64,000 nt of DNA from Crocinitomicaceae bacterium (lineage in GTDB: Bacteria; Bacteroidota; Bacteroidia; Flavobacteriales_D; Crocinitomicaceae): positions 262,936-326,935 of the forward strand of contig JADJEU010000003.1 in NCBI GenBank assembly GCA_016709005.1. Direction: 5' to 3'. This document shows, piece after piece, positions 36,769 to 46,501 of this stretch. The notes under the pieces are model-generated. The model made no database searches. It saw nothing but the letters and a program-made list of their open reading frames with translations, and had not been told where the DNA came from. Every line of letters starts with the position of its first letter. Position 1 is the stretch's first letter. The position numbers were made by a program, and so were the translations under genes.

Positions 36769-36966
36769 ATGTTAAAGTTGCCTCCAAAAGCAAGTTCTTA
36801 TATCAAAACTAATTTTGAAGATGATGCTCCTCAAACTGTGCTGGAAGTTTTTGATAAGCATGGCCGAGAGGTCTTTGAAGTAGTGATTTACTGCAAAGAA
36901 GCTATATATACGCTCCATTTTAATCGTGTTGGTGATTTGGTTTTCTACACTACTAAAATGAGATGA
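36769..36966 (+). CDS. Small protein, possibly PepSY-like
   Basis: This 65-residue ORF (MLKLPPKASSYIKTNFEDDA...) resembles half of a PepSY-like domain, with LPxxAxxYIxxNF, a VxxVFDKHGREVFEVVIY strand pair, and a basic tail. It has an ATG, an upstream AT-rich stretch and a good terminator 35 bp after its stop. It may be a truncated remnant beside the T9SS fragment. The assignment is weak. Confidence 0.45.
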   Translation: MLKLPPKASSYIKTNFEDDAPQTVLEVFDKHGREVFEVVIYCKEAIYTLHFNRVGDLVFYTTKMR

Positions 36967-37000
36967 ATTAATATTTGAAATAAGAACGTAACGGTTTCAA

Positions 37001-37036
37001 AAAAATCCCCGGCGAAATTTTTCACCGGGGATTTTA
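37001..37036. terminator. Bidirectional terminator
   Basis: AAAATCCCCGG pairs with CCGGGGATTTT around CGAAATTTTTCA, with A and T runs on the two sides. It can serve both the small plus-strand ORF and the convergent 37058-40408 gene. Confidence 0.85.
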
Positions 37037-37057
37037 TGTTCAGATAAAATTTATGTT

Positions 37058-40000
37058 TTATTGTTTCACCAATTTGCGATTGATGATTTGATCTTCCACT
37101 AAAATCTGAAGATTGTAAACACCGTCACTGAACGCTGAGAGATCAATAATTGCGTTTGCATCTAAAGAAGAAAACTGCAGCACAGTTCTTCCTTGCGCAT
37201 CCGTCACGATGACGTCAAATCCAGCTGCATTTTCGGTGTTGACAAACAAATTAAACTCACCATTAGATGGGTTTGGATAAACTGAGGTCATTCCTGTTTC
37301 ATCGAATTCATTCACGCCAACTAATTCACCCGTAATAGATGCTGTTTTATTGGAACGGGTTGAGTTGTGATCTTGCGCCTTGGTTGATGTACAGGTTGCC
37401 GGCGGCACAATAGTAATTATGTAATCCAAACCATTTATGCTTGAAGGAGAATCAGTGTATGAAAATTGAGTTGATGGAAGAGATTGAATTAAATTCCAAC
37501 CACCTGCAGTCGTATGACGATATAGGTTAAATGTAGGGAACGTAAATCCTTCGTAATTATCCCAATTCAGATTGATTGTATTACCCAAACCAAAACTGAT
37601 TGTCAGGTGAATTGTTTTATGGAATTCACTTAGATCAGATTCTTCACCGCATAAATTAACAGCAGACAACTTATATCTCCATGATCTGACAGACGGAGAA
37701 GCAACTAAATCATTATAAACAGATTCATCTGCATACGGAACACTTGCTACAAATTGAAATTCGCCAGCAACAGATGTTTCGCGGTAGATGTTGAAGTAGT
37801 CGATATCAGTTGTGATTGGTTTTTCCCAAACAAGAAGATTTGTGTTTGTAGAAGTGTCAACAGTTACCAAACAGATTGGATTCAGATCTGGTGAAGCTGC
37901 TGGAACTTCTACGCCGCCTACGCCTGTGCAACTGTTCATGTCAAATACTTCTATGGTATAAAACCCAGGAGCAAGACCTGTAATATCTTCAGTAGTTTGT
38001 CCGTTACTCCAAAGCACTCCCGAAATCGGGGCAGTGCTGTTGATTGAAATGTTGATCGCACCATCATCCGTACAACCAGCAGGAGTAATTTCAGTGAATG
38101 AAACAGTTGGTGCACCGGCATCTGAAATAACAGTATTGTAAATTCCCGAACACCCGTTTGCATCTGTTACGATTGCATAATATGCTCCGCTAAACACAGA
38201 GCTTAATGTTGCATTGTTAGTCCCATTTGGTGTGCCACTTGCAGTATGGAACCATTGAAAGTCATAAGGACCCGTTCCACCTGAAACGTTGCACGTAGCA
38301 GACCCATCACCAAATCCGCCACAGGTTGCATCGGTTGTAGAACCAGTGAATGTGAGCGGGGCTGGACTTAAAACCGTAAACGAAGAGGTAGAAACACAAT
38401 TGCTGTTATCGGTTACTGTTACTTCATAAGTTCCGGCTGGCAAACCTGTTACATCTTCTGTAACTTGTCCATTAGACCATGCAATCGATGCTACTCCTGC
38501 AGTAGTAGTAGCTGTTAGATCGATACTTCCTGTATTTGCACCTGCACATAAAACGTCTGTAACCGTTCCTGATAAAGTCAGGCCATTGGAAGAAACGGTT
38601 GCAGGTTTTGTAACACCGCATCCCTCGCTATCGGTTACATTTATATAATACACTCCAGCAGCTAAATCAGATTGGTCTTCAAGCGAGGATCCGTTGGACC
38701 AATAGATGGTATAAGCAGGTGTTCCACCAGTAATCGTAGCATTTGCAGTTCCGTCTTCAACACCGCAATTTGCCGGCGTGGTGGTTACGGTAACATTTGG
38801 AACCGGATGTACAATCACAGACGCAGATTCAGTATCATAACATCCGTACGAATTGAAGTAGGTATAATTAATGGTATGCGTTCCTGGATTTGCAACATCC
38901 GGATTAAATTTTGAGTTTATAGTGGTAACTCCGGGCCCAGTCCAGAATCCGCCTGCCGGTGAACCATGGGGAATAAGATTTACAATGCCTTCATTTTCAC
39001 AAACCTCATTATTGGTGTAAGTAATTGTAGCAGTTGGATTGGCAATTACATCGGCATAAAATAATTCATAGTTGGTATACACCCCATTTTCAATTGTTTC
39101 AAATTCAAACTCAACATTCTCATCGGCTGCTATATCTAATGAAGTAAATTGAAGATAGTAATTAGGATAGCTTCCTACCATTGCCACGTTAACATTTGGA
39201 ACAACGGCTGCGTTTGTTGATGCCGCTGTAACACTTAGGTTCGTGTGGATATAGTTATTGTCTGATACAATAAGAGAAACAGTAGGTGCAGTGGTCAAGG
39301 TTTGCTCGCATCCTGCAAAAGTATTTTCAACAGTGACGGTGCATGGATTGTCAAATTCCATTACACGCACATAACCTCCTCTGACGCACGATACGACTAC
39401 GCGTCCATTTCTTGTGTCAATGCGAGGATCTGTGATTGAGCCTGAGCCGGTCATGAAGGCTGTTCCCATTGCAGTTTGAACTCCCGCATCGCTTACACTT
39501 TCGACAAAATGTGTAGCGCCTATATTATAGAAGAAATAATCAAGCGTGTTTGAAGACGCCATGTCGTAATCATCTGTTAGGCCTGTATAAATAGAAAAAG
39601 GAAGAGGAAAAAGCCCTGTTCCTAAATTATAACGTGTATAAACGATCGACGGAGTGGCGTCGTCATCTATGGCAGCAAAACGCAAATCGGTTGAGCCAAC
39701 CAGGTTGGTGACTATTTTTCCTGAAAAGTCATTTAGAATAACATCCTGAATATCATAGAGCGGTGAGTTCACAAAGGTTAAATTCACATAATTCGACATG
39801 TCGCCATATTCATGAATTACGTATGGGTCTTCGTTTGGATCCAAAACAAAGTCATGATGACTGCCATAGCTATCAGTCACATCACCGCCAATTTGACCTT
39901 GACTAGAAGTTGAAAGCATAAGGGTGATTAAATCAGTACTGCCAACTGCCGATGTAAGATTATAGAAACTCAAAAACACATTTCCTGATGAAGACACTTT

Positions 40001-40408
40001 TAAGCTGTAATCTGAACCAACCGGTGTCTGATAATTCACAGAACCCATAGTTGCCCAAGTTGTGCCATTCAAATAATATGTTCTGATATAATAAAGTACA
40101 CCAATCTGGAATTTAACGGCAACATAGGGCAATCCATTGTGCACAGCCAGTTTTATGTCAACCATATTGGTGCCTTGACCAAAATTAGCATTACCAACCA
40201 GCATCCAGGTACTTCCAGTCCATTTGCGAACATTGGCACGTTGTCCAACACTTTCTACGTAGGCCACATAGATGTCACCTGAAGCCTGGTCTATGAACAA
40301 ATCCTGATGAGATACACTGGCTCCAATTGTAGTTCCAATGGATTGCCAGACTTGACTCATCCCTGATAAGGCGATGAGCATTAAACAAAGCGTAATTAGT
40401 TTTTTCAT
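37058..40408 (-). CDS. Giant secreted T9SS type A protein with SprB-like repeats
   Basis: This 1116-residue protein has a signal peptide (MKKLITLCLMLIALSGMSQ). Residues ~25-360 look like a β-propeller of repeats with aromatic cores (HQDLFIDQASGDIYVAYVES). Five to six SprB-like repeats follow (ITGGTPAYTIYWSNGSSLED, GSIDLTATTTAGVASIAWSN, GFGDGSATCNVSGGTGPYDF), then fibronectin-like segments and a type A sorting domain (SVYPNPSNGEFNLFV, RKLVKQ). It is a likely surface adhesin exported by T9SS. The remnant at 36138-36672 shares the repeat/CTD design. The frame is intact. Confidence 0.92.
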   Translation of the reverse strand: MKKLITLCLMLIALSGMSQVWQSIGTTIGASVSHQDLFIDQASGDIYVAYVESVGQRANVRKWTGSTWMLVGNANFGQGTNMVDIKLAVHNGLPYVAVKFQIGVLYYIRTYYLNGTTWATMGSVNYQTPVGSDYSLKVSSSGNVFLSFYNLTSAVGSTDLITLMLSTSSQGQIGGDVTDSYGSHHDFVLDPNEDPYVIHEYGDMSNYVNLTFVNSPLYDIQDVILNDFSGKIVTNLVGSTDLRFAAIDDDATPSIVYTRYNLGTGLFPLPFSIYTGLTDDYDMASSNTLDYFFYNIGATHFVESVSDAGVQTAMGTAFMTGSGSITDPRIDTRNGRVVVSCVRGGYVRVMEFDNPCTVTVENTFAGCEQTLTTAPTVSLIVSDNNYIHTNLSVTAASTNAAVVPNVNVAMVGSYPNYYLQFTSLDIAADENVEFEFETIENGVYTNYELFYADVIANPTATITYTNNEVCENEGIVNLIPHGSPAGGFWTGPGVTTINSKFNPDVANPGTHTINYTYFNSYGCYDTESASVIVHPVPNVTVTTTPANCGVEDGTANATITGGTPAYTIYWSNGSSLEDQSDLAAGVYYINVTDSEGCGVTKPATVSSNGLTLSGTVTDVLCAGANTGSIDLTATTTAGVASIAWSNGQVTEDVTGLPAGTYEVTVTDNSNCVSTSSFTVLSPAPLTFTGSTTDATCGGFGDGSATCNVSGGTGPYDFQWFHTASGTPNGTNNATLSSVFSGAYYAIVTDANGCSGIYNTVISDAGAPTVSFTEITPAGCTDDGAINISINSTAPISGVLWSNGQTTEDITGLAPGFYTIEVFDMNSCTGVGGVEVPAASPDLNPICLVTVDTSTNTNLLVWEKPITTDIDYFNIYRETSVAGEFQFVASVPYADESVYNDLVASPSVRSWRYKLSAVNLCGEESDLSEFHKTIHLTISFGLGNTINLNWDNYEGFTFPTFNLYRHTTAGGWNLIQSLPSTQFSYTDSPSSINGLDYIITIVPPATCTSTKAQDHNSTRSNKTASITGELVGVNEFDETGMTSVYPNPSNGEFNLFVNTENAAGFDVIVTDAQGRTVLQFSSLDANAIIDLSAFSDGVYNLQILVEDQIINRKLVKQ

Positions 40409-40537
40409 TTTCGATGAATTTGAGATTCAGTACCTCAAAGGAACGAAAAATTAAGATAAAATAAGATCAAAAACAGTATGAGACTTATCAACTTTGTGCT
40501 CTTAGTCGATTGAGATGAAGGATTGAACGTTCGTTTT

Positions 40538-41116
40538 TTATCCGTTCACAATCTTATTCAATTCACCTTTCAAATACATGATTGCACGATCAGTCGGCTG
40601 ATTGTTGAGTTGTGCGGTGATTTCAAAAATAGCGCGGCTTAAATCAAGGCACATGGCTGTTGGTGGTAAATTTGTTGCAGCCATGTTGATGATTTTGATG
40701 GTTTCATCTTTGCTGTTTTTTGCAAGATGCCAGGCGTCTTGTGAAATGAAAATTTGTTGCGCCAGATTATGTTCGTATTCGCTGCGGATATTATCTAAAA
40801 GTATTTGCTGAAAAACACGCGCAGGCAAAGCGGGATTATTTAATCGCATGACCATGTTGTTAGGCGAAATACGTTCTAAAAAAAGAACAATACGCTGATA
40901 TGCATCAACCTGCATTGGGAAATACAATTTTTTATTTTCGTTGACAACCGGTTGATTAGAAGCCGAGTCTTGCTTAGAGCCAAGGGCACGTTGCGTCTTT
41001 AATTTTTCGCGTTGAATTTCATCCCACTTGTTTGTGAAAATATAGACCGAAGCAAATAATGCAATCGAAGGAACAACATAACAAACTAAATCAAGCACTA
41101 CTTCCGAACGTGTCAT
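40538..41116 (-). CDS. Membrane-anchored protein, DUF7935-like
   Basis: This 192-residue protein has one N-terminal membrane helix (VLDLVCYVVPSIALFASVYI) and a soluble helical domain containing FPMQVDAYQRIVLFLERISP and YEHNLAQQIFISQDAWHLAK. It matches a Flavobacteriia family of unknown function seen as a conserved hypothetical in many genomes; the DUF label is from memory. No operon partner is evident, since it is separated by about 100 bp from genes on both sides. Confidence 0.65.
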   Translation of the reverse strand: MTRSEVVLDLVCYVVPSIALFASVYIFTNKWDEIQREKLKTQRALGSKQDSASNQPVVNENKKLYFPMQVDAYQRIVLFLERISPNNMVMRLNNPALPARVFQQILLDNIRSEYEHNLAQQIFISQDAWHLAKNSKDETIKIINMAATNLPPTAMCLDLSRAIFEITAQLNNQPTDRAIMYLKGELNKIVNG

Positions 41117-41209
41117 AAAAACAGGATTTATACAAACTTACGTAAACTAAAATACAAAGTTCAGGAAAAGTAACACCTCTGAATTAATCAAATTTAGAAA
41201 TTGCCTTCA

Positions 41210-41771
41210 TCAGGCCAAATACCAGACGAATCCATAGCGCAAATATATAGGCGCAAATGTAACCACAGGCCAAACGGTCATATTAGGATTGTCAATGAAA
41301 TCATACATGAGCATGACATTGTAATAAGCCCGATTACCTAAAGATCCGGCATAGCCGCCTCCCAACATAAATGCAGGAAAGTTGATTCGTTTACCCGGGG
41401 CTGAGGTGTAATTGACAGAATTTAAAATGTCAAATTCAGTTTGGAACAAAAGAAATTCAATAAAAAGCACCACCTCCAAAAGTACCTTCGGTGACAATAC
41501 TCCCAAAATTATTGATACGTACGTATTGATAAATTCCGGTCAGCCCCACGGATAAGTTTTTGTAAAATTCAAATCCAACCAGGGGGGCGGCATAGATGTA
41601 AGTCAAATTTCCAAACCGCATTGATAAATCCCCGCCGACATAGATTTTCTTTTTTAATTCGTAGAGATCAACTTTCGTTTCTTCGGCCAATGAATCCTCG
41701 TCTTCAACTTCGTATTGTGTAAATGCGAAAACAGGAAATAAAAAAAGGAAGCACAGTGCACTAAATTTCAT
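41210..41771 (-). CDS. Putative outer-membrane β-barrel protein, frameshifted
   Basis: The signal peptide MKFSALCFLFLFPVFAFTQ is followed by alternating hydrophobic strands (KKKIYVGGDLSMRFGNLTYI, NLSVGLTGIYQYVRINNF). The frame changes near 41460; the continuing frame has FLLFQTEFDILNSVNYTS, FPAFMLGGGYAGSLGNRAYY and the C-terminal aromatic strand LRYGFVWYLA. Total is about 187 residues. It looks like a small outer-membrane barrel of unknown role. It overlaps the hydrolase stop upstream by about 10 bp. Confidence 0.7.
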
Positions 41772-42394
41772 GTAAAATTTTTTTTAATGTTTCAGAATGA
41801 ATGGTGTGTTTTCCATTAAAATGAATCACCTCAAACTTCATACCGGTTTCTTTCAACTTTTCTTGTTCATGAACGATTACTTCTACAGAATAGTATGGAT
41901 CTTCATCGCCAATAATCAAATAATTTTTAGACCCGCTGAAGTTTCCAATCTTCTGGCGATTCATATCTGGCGGAAAAACAGCTGCCCAAAGAAGAAATGC
42001 GTCAAATTTAAAACGTCCTGAACCGATCAGCCGAGAAGCAGTTGCACCACCTTGTGAAAATCCAATCAGGTGCTTTTTTATAGTACTGGTTTACTATTAT
42101 GATTTTTTCAAGAAGTGCATTCAGATACAGAAGATAATTAGTGATATCATCTTCTCTGTTTTCTTTGGTCATCCAGGAAGCACCAACTCGTCCGCTGGTT
42201 CCGTTCAAATAAAAACGATGCAAGCCTTCCGGTGCAATGACATAGTAGTTTTCAGGATCAAGAAATTCAAATTTTTGTATGAAGTAGGATGCAAGTTGTC
42301 CATACCCATGTAAGACAACAACCAGGTTTTTTGCCTGTGGATTACCGTGGCTAAAATACCTCGCAGTGTTTGATATGACTAATTTATGTTCCAT
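41761..42394 (-). CDS. α/β-hydrolase, phospholipase/carboxylesterase type, frameshifted
   Basis: The first frame has the oxyanion strand NLVVVLHGYGQLASYFIQKF and VGASWMTKENREDDI. The nucleophile elbow IGFSQGGATASRL appears only after frame changes near 42085, and the C-terminal part (KNYLIIGDEDPYYSVEVIVH, VIHFNGKHTIHSETLKKIL) supplies the catalytic Asp and His and ends at 41761. About 210 residues is normal for the family. The substrate is unknown; short-chain esters or lysophospholipids are typical. Confidence 0.85.
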
Positions 42395-42430
42395 AAAAAA
42401 AACTCAGTAGCCAAGCCAATGAGTGTTTTC
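42394..42430 (-). terminator. Probable terminator after efp
   Basis: On the minus strand ACTCA-TTGGC and GCTA-CTGAGT fold as an imperfect 9-bp hairpin followed by seven T that run into the hydrolase start codon. It would end the lpxD-lpxC/fabZ-lpxA-efp unit. Confidence 0.55.
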
Positions 42431-42461
42431 TGTTTTAATTTTTAGAAAGATGAAAGAGAGA

Positions 42462-42490
42462 AGGGGGCCCCCGGTTTTCCCCCCCCCCCT
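42462..42490. other. Anomalous G/C homopolymer tract 3' of efp
   Basis: GGGGGCCCCCGG, four T, then eleven C, unlike anything else in this AT-rich sequence. A similar C10-G-C8 tract lies at 43165-43183 on the other side of efp, running into the lpxA stop codon. It may be an assembly artefact or a variable tract. Confidence 0.5.
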
Positions 42491-42498
42491 TGCTATTT

Positions 42499-43062
42499 TT
42501 ATTTAATACGCTCTGAATAAATTCTTTCGCGTGTATTCACTCTGATTTTGTCATCGGTGTTGATGAAAAGCGGTACACGAATTTCTGCACCCGTATTAAT
42601 CGTTGCTGGTTTCATGGTGTTTGTTGCTGTATCACCTTTCAAACCTGGTTCAGTATAGGTCACTTCAGCATCAATATAATTTGGCAATTCCACAGTCAGC
42701 GGAGTTTCTTCTTCTGCGTGGAAAACAATGATACAGGTGATTCCTTCTGTCAGGAATTGAGGATTTTCAATCATCTTACCTTCAATGAATACTTGTTCAA
42801 AGGTTTCATTATTCATGAAGTGAAAACCTGTACCTTCCGGATACAAATATTGATACTCTCGCGTTTCAATGCGAACTACATCAATTTTATGCCCGGCAGA
42901 AAAAGTATTATCTATCACTTTTCCTGTTTCAATGTTGCGAAGTTTGGTACGAACAAATGCCGGACCTTTTCCTGGTTTTACATGTTGAAATTCTACAACG
43001 GTCATCAATTTTCCGTTGAAGTTAATACACAGTCCATTTCTGATATCTGCTGTTGTTGCCAT
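42499..43062 (-). CDS. efp: Translation elongation factor P
   Basis: EF-P (187 residues) relieves ribosome stalling at polyproline. It has KOW domain I (TTADIRNGLCINFNGKLMTV then EFQHVKPGKGPAFVRTKLRN), where the modified loop residue is Lys in PGKGPAF, followed by the two OB domains (YPEGTGFHFMNNETFEQV) and a C-terminal TRERIYSERIK. The modification pathway is not visible here. It follows lpxA by about 120 bp and is bracketed by two C-rich tracts. Confidence 0.96.
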   Translation of the reverse strand: MATTADIRNGLCINFNGKLMTVVEFQHVKPGKGPAFVRTKLRNIETGKVIDNTFSAGHKIDVVRIETREYQYLYPEGTGFHFMNNETFEQVFIEGKMIENPQFLTEGITCIIVFHAEEETPLTVELPNYIDAEVTYTEPGLKGDTATNTMKPATINTGAEIRVPLFINTDDKIRVNTRERIYSERIK

Positions 43063-43182
43063 AATTTTTATTCTACTTTTTATTTTAGTTTTTTCAGTCG
43101 GGACTTATGTGCGTTTTGCGATTTATTCAGGCTCGCTTCGCCGCTCATATTCAAAATTTATAGGCCCCCCCCCCGCCCCCCC

Positions 43183-43959
43183 CTAGATAGGTCCTTTAAT
43201 AATTCCGCGCTCAGATTTTTTTATGAAATCCAATACTTTTCGTTTCTCTTCACAATCCGGTATTTCTTTTTCAATCACAGCAACACCGCTCGGAATTGAA
43301 TTATTCAGGATAAAAAGATTACGGTAAATATCTTCAATAATTTTGACAGTTTCGTCGCTGGTGCCTCTACGGCGCAAGCCAATTGCGTTCACACCTGCAA
43401 AGGTTAAAGGTTCTCGCGCAACACGCACAAAAGGTGGAACATCTTTACGTACTTGAGACATACCTGCAATGAACGAGTGCTCACCAACGTGAATGAATTG
43501 TTGTAAACCACACATTCCTTCAATCACTACCCAGTCTTCAATAACACAGTGACCAGCAATGCCTGAGTAATTTGCAATGATCACATTATTGCCAACAATA
43601 CAATCATGCGCAATGTGAACATAACACATCAAAAGACAATTACTGCCTACAACTGTTTTCATTTTATCTGTTGTGCCGCGATGAATTGTAACACACTCAC
43701 GAATCACCGTATTATCACCAACTTCAGTGGTTGTGTATTCTCCTTTGAATTTTAGATCTTGAGGAATAGCGCTGATAACAGCACCAGGATAAACTGTGCA
43801 ATTTTTTCCAATGCGCGCTCCTTGATAGATAGTAACATTAGATTCAATATGCGTACCATCTCCAATTTCTACATCTTCATGTATAATTGTGAACGGACCA
43901 ACGTGAACGTTTGTACCTAATTTTGCTTTTGGGTGAATCTGTGCAAGTGGACTGATCAT
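43183..43959 (-). CDS. lpxA: Acyl-ACP--UDP-N-acetylglucosamine O-acyltransferase
   Basis: LpxA adds the first acyl chain in lipid A synthesis. The 258-residue protein is a left-handed β-helix of hexapeptide repeats (IHPKAKLGTNVHVGPFTIIH, GARIGKNCTVYPGAVIS) with the active-site His region LLMCYVHIAHDCIVGNN and the C-terminal helices (GLRRRGTSDETVKIIEDIYR). It overlaps the end of lpxC/fabZ as ATGA (43956-43959). Its stop codon abuts the C10-G-C8 tract. Confidence 0.97.
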   Translation of the reverse strand: MISPLAQIHPKAKLGTNVHVGPFTIIHEDVEIGDGTHIESNVTIYQGARIGKNCTVYPGAVISAIPQDLKFKGEYTTTEVGDNTVIRECVTIHRGTTDKMKTVVGSNCLLMCYVHIAHDCIVGNNVIIANYSGIAGHCVIEDWVVIEGMCGLQQFIHVGEHSFIAGMSQVRKDVPPFVRVAREPLTFAGVNAIGLRRRGTSDETVKIIEDIYRNLFILNNSIPSGVAVIEKEIPDCEEKRKVLDFIKKSERGIIKGPI

Positions 43960-45356
43960 GCTTTATCTTTTACAACTTGTGCTAACATTTCTGCTTCAAC
44001 TACAACTTTGCCGTTGACATAACCTTTACCACCCATATTTACTAACCCGCGTCGAATCGGAGACAGAAGACTCAATTCAAACACAATCGTGTCTCCTGGT
44101 CTTACCATACTCTTAAATTTCACGCCATCAATTTTCATGAAGTAAGTAGAATAGAGGTGAGGCTCTTCTACTTTGCTCAGCGCAAAAACTCCACCACATT
44201 GAGCCATTGCTTCAATCTGCAGCACACCCGGGAAAATAGGATTGCCCGGAAAGTGACCTGTAAACTGAGGCTCATTCATCGTAATGTTTTTAACCCCAAT
44301 GATTGTATCGTCCGTAATTTCCATTACTTTATCCACTAACAAAAATGGATAACGGTGCGGCAACATTTTTTCAATTGCAACGGTATCGTATAAAGGCTCC
44401 TTTTCCAAATTAAATTGTTTTGGTTTGGTGATTGCCTTTTTTGCGTGTTCTTTCAAAATTTTTGCAAACTGAACATTGCCTCCATGACCAGGACGAGCCG
44501 CCAGAATATGACCTCTTAATGGTTTTCCAACCAGTGCAAGATCGCCAATAATGTCAAGCAGTTTGTGACGCGCTGGTTCGTTTTCAAAATGGAGTTTGGT
44601 ATTGTTCAAAGTTCCAATTGTGTTGACCGAAATGGATAGTCTTTCTTTTCCTAAAATTTTGGCTAATCGATCCAATTCTTCATTGCTGATATCGGCGCGT
44701 TCTACTAAAACAATTGCATTATCCAAGTCGCCCCCCTTAATCAAGCCATTGGTGGCTAGATATTCGAGTTCTTTCAAAAAGCAAAATGTTCTGCACGGTG
44801 CAATTTCTTTTTCGAAGTCACCAATTTTAAACATACTTGCGTGTTGCGTTCCAAGTACAGGTGAATTATAATCCACCATAACGGTTACACGGTATTCTTT
44901 ATCAGGTATAGCTAAAAATTCAGTTCCTTTTTCAGGATCTTCCCACTTGATGTTTTCATCGAGTTCTAAGTATTCGCGCTCTGCATCTTGTTCAACCAAA
45001 CCAACTTTGCGAATAGCATTTACAAATATTTGGGCGCTGCCATCCATGATTGGGACTTCGGGTGCATCCAATTGAATCAGTGCATTGTCAATTTGCATAG
45101 CATAGAGTGCTGCAAGCACGTGCTCGGTGGTATAAACTTTTGCACCTTTTTCTTCTAGGGTGGTTCCGCGTGCTGTTGAAACTACATTGTCCGGATCTGC
45201 TTTAATAACAGGTTTTGATTCAAGATCAACACGCTGAAATTTATAGCCATGCTTTGCGGGTGCAGGACAGATTGTTAGATTCACTAACTCACCGGTGTGG
45301 AGTCCAACTCCCGATAATTTAATCTCGCCTGCAAGGGTTTTTTGCTTTTCAGCCAT
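43956..45356 (-). CDS. lpxC: Bifunctional LpxC/FabZ: UDP-3-O-acyl-GlcNAc deacetylase and 3-hydroxyacyl-ACP dehydratase
   Basis: The 466-residue fusion is characteristic of Bacteroidota. The LpxC part (about 1-315) has LSGVGLHTGELVNLTICPAP and the zinc site TTEHVLAALYAM, with IMDGSAQIFVNAI. The FabZ part (about 325-466) has MLPHRYPFLLVDKV and the active site TGHFPGNPIFPGVLQIEAMA. It commits lipid A synthesis and dehydrates hydroxyacyl-ACP, so one polypeptide touches both competing routes for the same acyl pool. It sits 5 bp after lpxD. Confidence 0.97.
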   Translation of the reverse strand: MAEKQKTLAGEIKLSGVGLHTGELVNLTICPAPAKHGYKFQRVDLESKPVIKADPDNVVSTARGTTLEEKGAKVYTTEHVLAALYAMQIDNALIQLDAPEVPIMDGSAQIFVNAIRKVGLVEQDAEREYLELDENIKWEDPEKGTEFLAIPDKEYRVTVMVDYNSPVLGTQHASMFKIGDFEKEIAPCRTFCFLKELEYLATNGLIKGGDLDNAIVLVERADISNEELDRLAKILGKERLSISVNTIGTLNNTKLHFENEPARHKLLDIIGDLALVGKPLRGHILAARPGHGGNVQFAKILKEHAKKAITKPKQFNLEKEPLYDTVAIEKMLPHRYPFLLVDKVMEITDDTIIGVKNITMNEPQFTGHFPGNPIFPGVLQIEAMAQCGGVFALSKVEEPHLYSTYFMKIDGVKFKSMVRPGDTIVFELSLLSPIRRGLVNMGGKGYVNGKVVVEAEMLAQVVKDKA

Positions 45357-45361
45357 TGATA

Positions 45362-46408
45362 TTAAGGTTTGCTTTTTAATTTTTTTACTTCTTCTTCCAA
45401 TTCACGAAGTCTGTCTAAAATCTGTGGAAGTCTTCTGAATCCCATGTATGACTTCTTATAGTCTTCAGCATCATACGCCGGCGATCCTAAAATAGTTGTG
45501 CCTTCTTTGGTAATTGTCTTTGGTACTCCGGCCTGTGCTCCAATCATCGTGCCATCTGCCAATGAGATGTGTCCAACAATTCCTACTTGTCCGCCAACCA
45601 TCATGTTTTTTCCAAGTTTGGTTGAGCCTGCTATTCCGCCTTGAGCCGCCATGACAGTGTTTTCACCTACCACAACATTATGTCCAATTTGAACCAGATT
45701 ATCCAGTTTGACACCTTTTTTGATAATGGTTGAGCCTAAAGTTGCTCTGTCAATACAGGTATTTGCACCAACTTCAACATGATCTTCTAAAATCACGTTG
45801 CCAATTTGTGGCACTTTTTGGTAGTTATTTTCTGAATTGGGAGCAAAGCCAAATCCATCTGCTCCAATTACAGAGCCTGAGTGAATCGTACAATGTTGCC
45901 CAATTTTACAATCTCTGTAAACACTAACGTTTGCAAATAATTTGCTATTGTTTCCTATTTTGACATGATCACCCACAAACGTATTTGGGTAGATATGGAC
46001 GCCATCTCCAATTTCAGCGTGATCACTGATGTAGGCAAATGCGCCGATATAAACATCTTTGCCAATTTTTGCAGTTGGTGAGATGAATGATTTTTCTTCA
46101 ATCTGTGGTTGCTTGGCCAATGCTTGATCATACATACCTAGCAATTTGGCAAAACAGGAATATGCTTCTTCAACTTTGATCAAAGTGGTAGAGTCTGCAA
46201 GGGGCTTTTGTGGTTCAAAAGACTTATTGACGATCACAATGGAAGCCTTCGTTGAATAAATGAAATCTTCGTATTTTGGATTTGCCAAAAATGACAAAGT
46301 ACCTGCAACTCCTTCTTCAATCTTAGACAAGCCACTGACCTTAACGTCGGGATTACCCACAATCTGACCGTCCAGAAGACCTGCTATTTGCTGCGCTGAA
46401 AATTCCAT
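45362..46408 (-). CDS. lpxD: UDP-3-O-(3-hydroxyacyl)glucosamine N-acyltransferase
   Basis: LpxD adds the second acyl chain in lipid A synthesis. The 348-residue protein has the N-terminal uridine-binding domain (ALSKIEEGVAGTLSFLANPK-like segment near residues 24-43), then hexapeptide repeats and the catalytic His in LDNLVQIGHNVVVGENTV. A C-terminal coiled helix (LPQILDRLRELEEEVKKLKS) closes it. It is the first gene of the lpxD-lpxC/fabZ-lpxA-efp set, 93 bp from the HD phosphohydrolase upstream on the same strand. Confidence 0.96.
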   Translation of the reverse strand: MEFSAQQIAGLLDGQIVGNPDVKVSGLSKIEEGVAGTLSFLANPKYEDFIYSTKASIVIVNKSFEPQKPLADSTTLIKVEEAYSCFAKLLGMYDQALAKQPQIEEKSFISPTAKIGKDVYIGAFAYISDHAEIGDGVHIYPNTFVGDHVKIGNNSKLFANVSVYRDCKIGQHCTIHSGSVIGADGFGFAPNSENNYQKVPQIGNVILEDHVEVGANTCIDRATLGSTIIKKGVKLDNLVQIGHNVVVGENTVMAAQGGIAGSTKLGKNMMVGGQVGIVGHISLADGTMIGAQAGVPKTITKEGTTILGSPAYDAEDYKKSYMGFRRLPQILDRLRELEEEVKKLKSKP

Positions 46409-46501
46409 TTCTCAAAATTAATATAAAAAAGCACCATGCTTATGGTAGATGACGAAGTTTTCAACAAAGCGTTTGATGAAAACGCCAATTTTTGTTAACA
46501 C

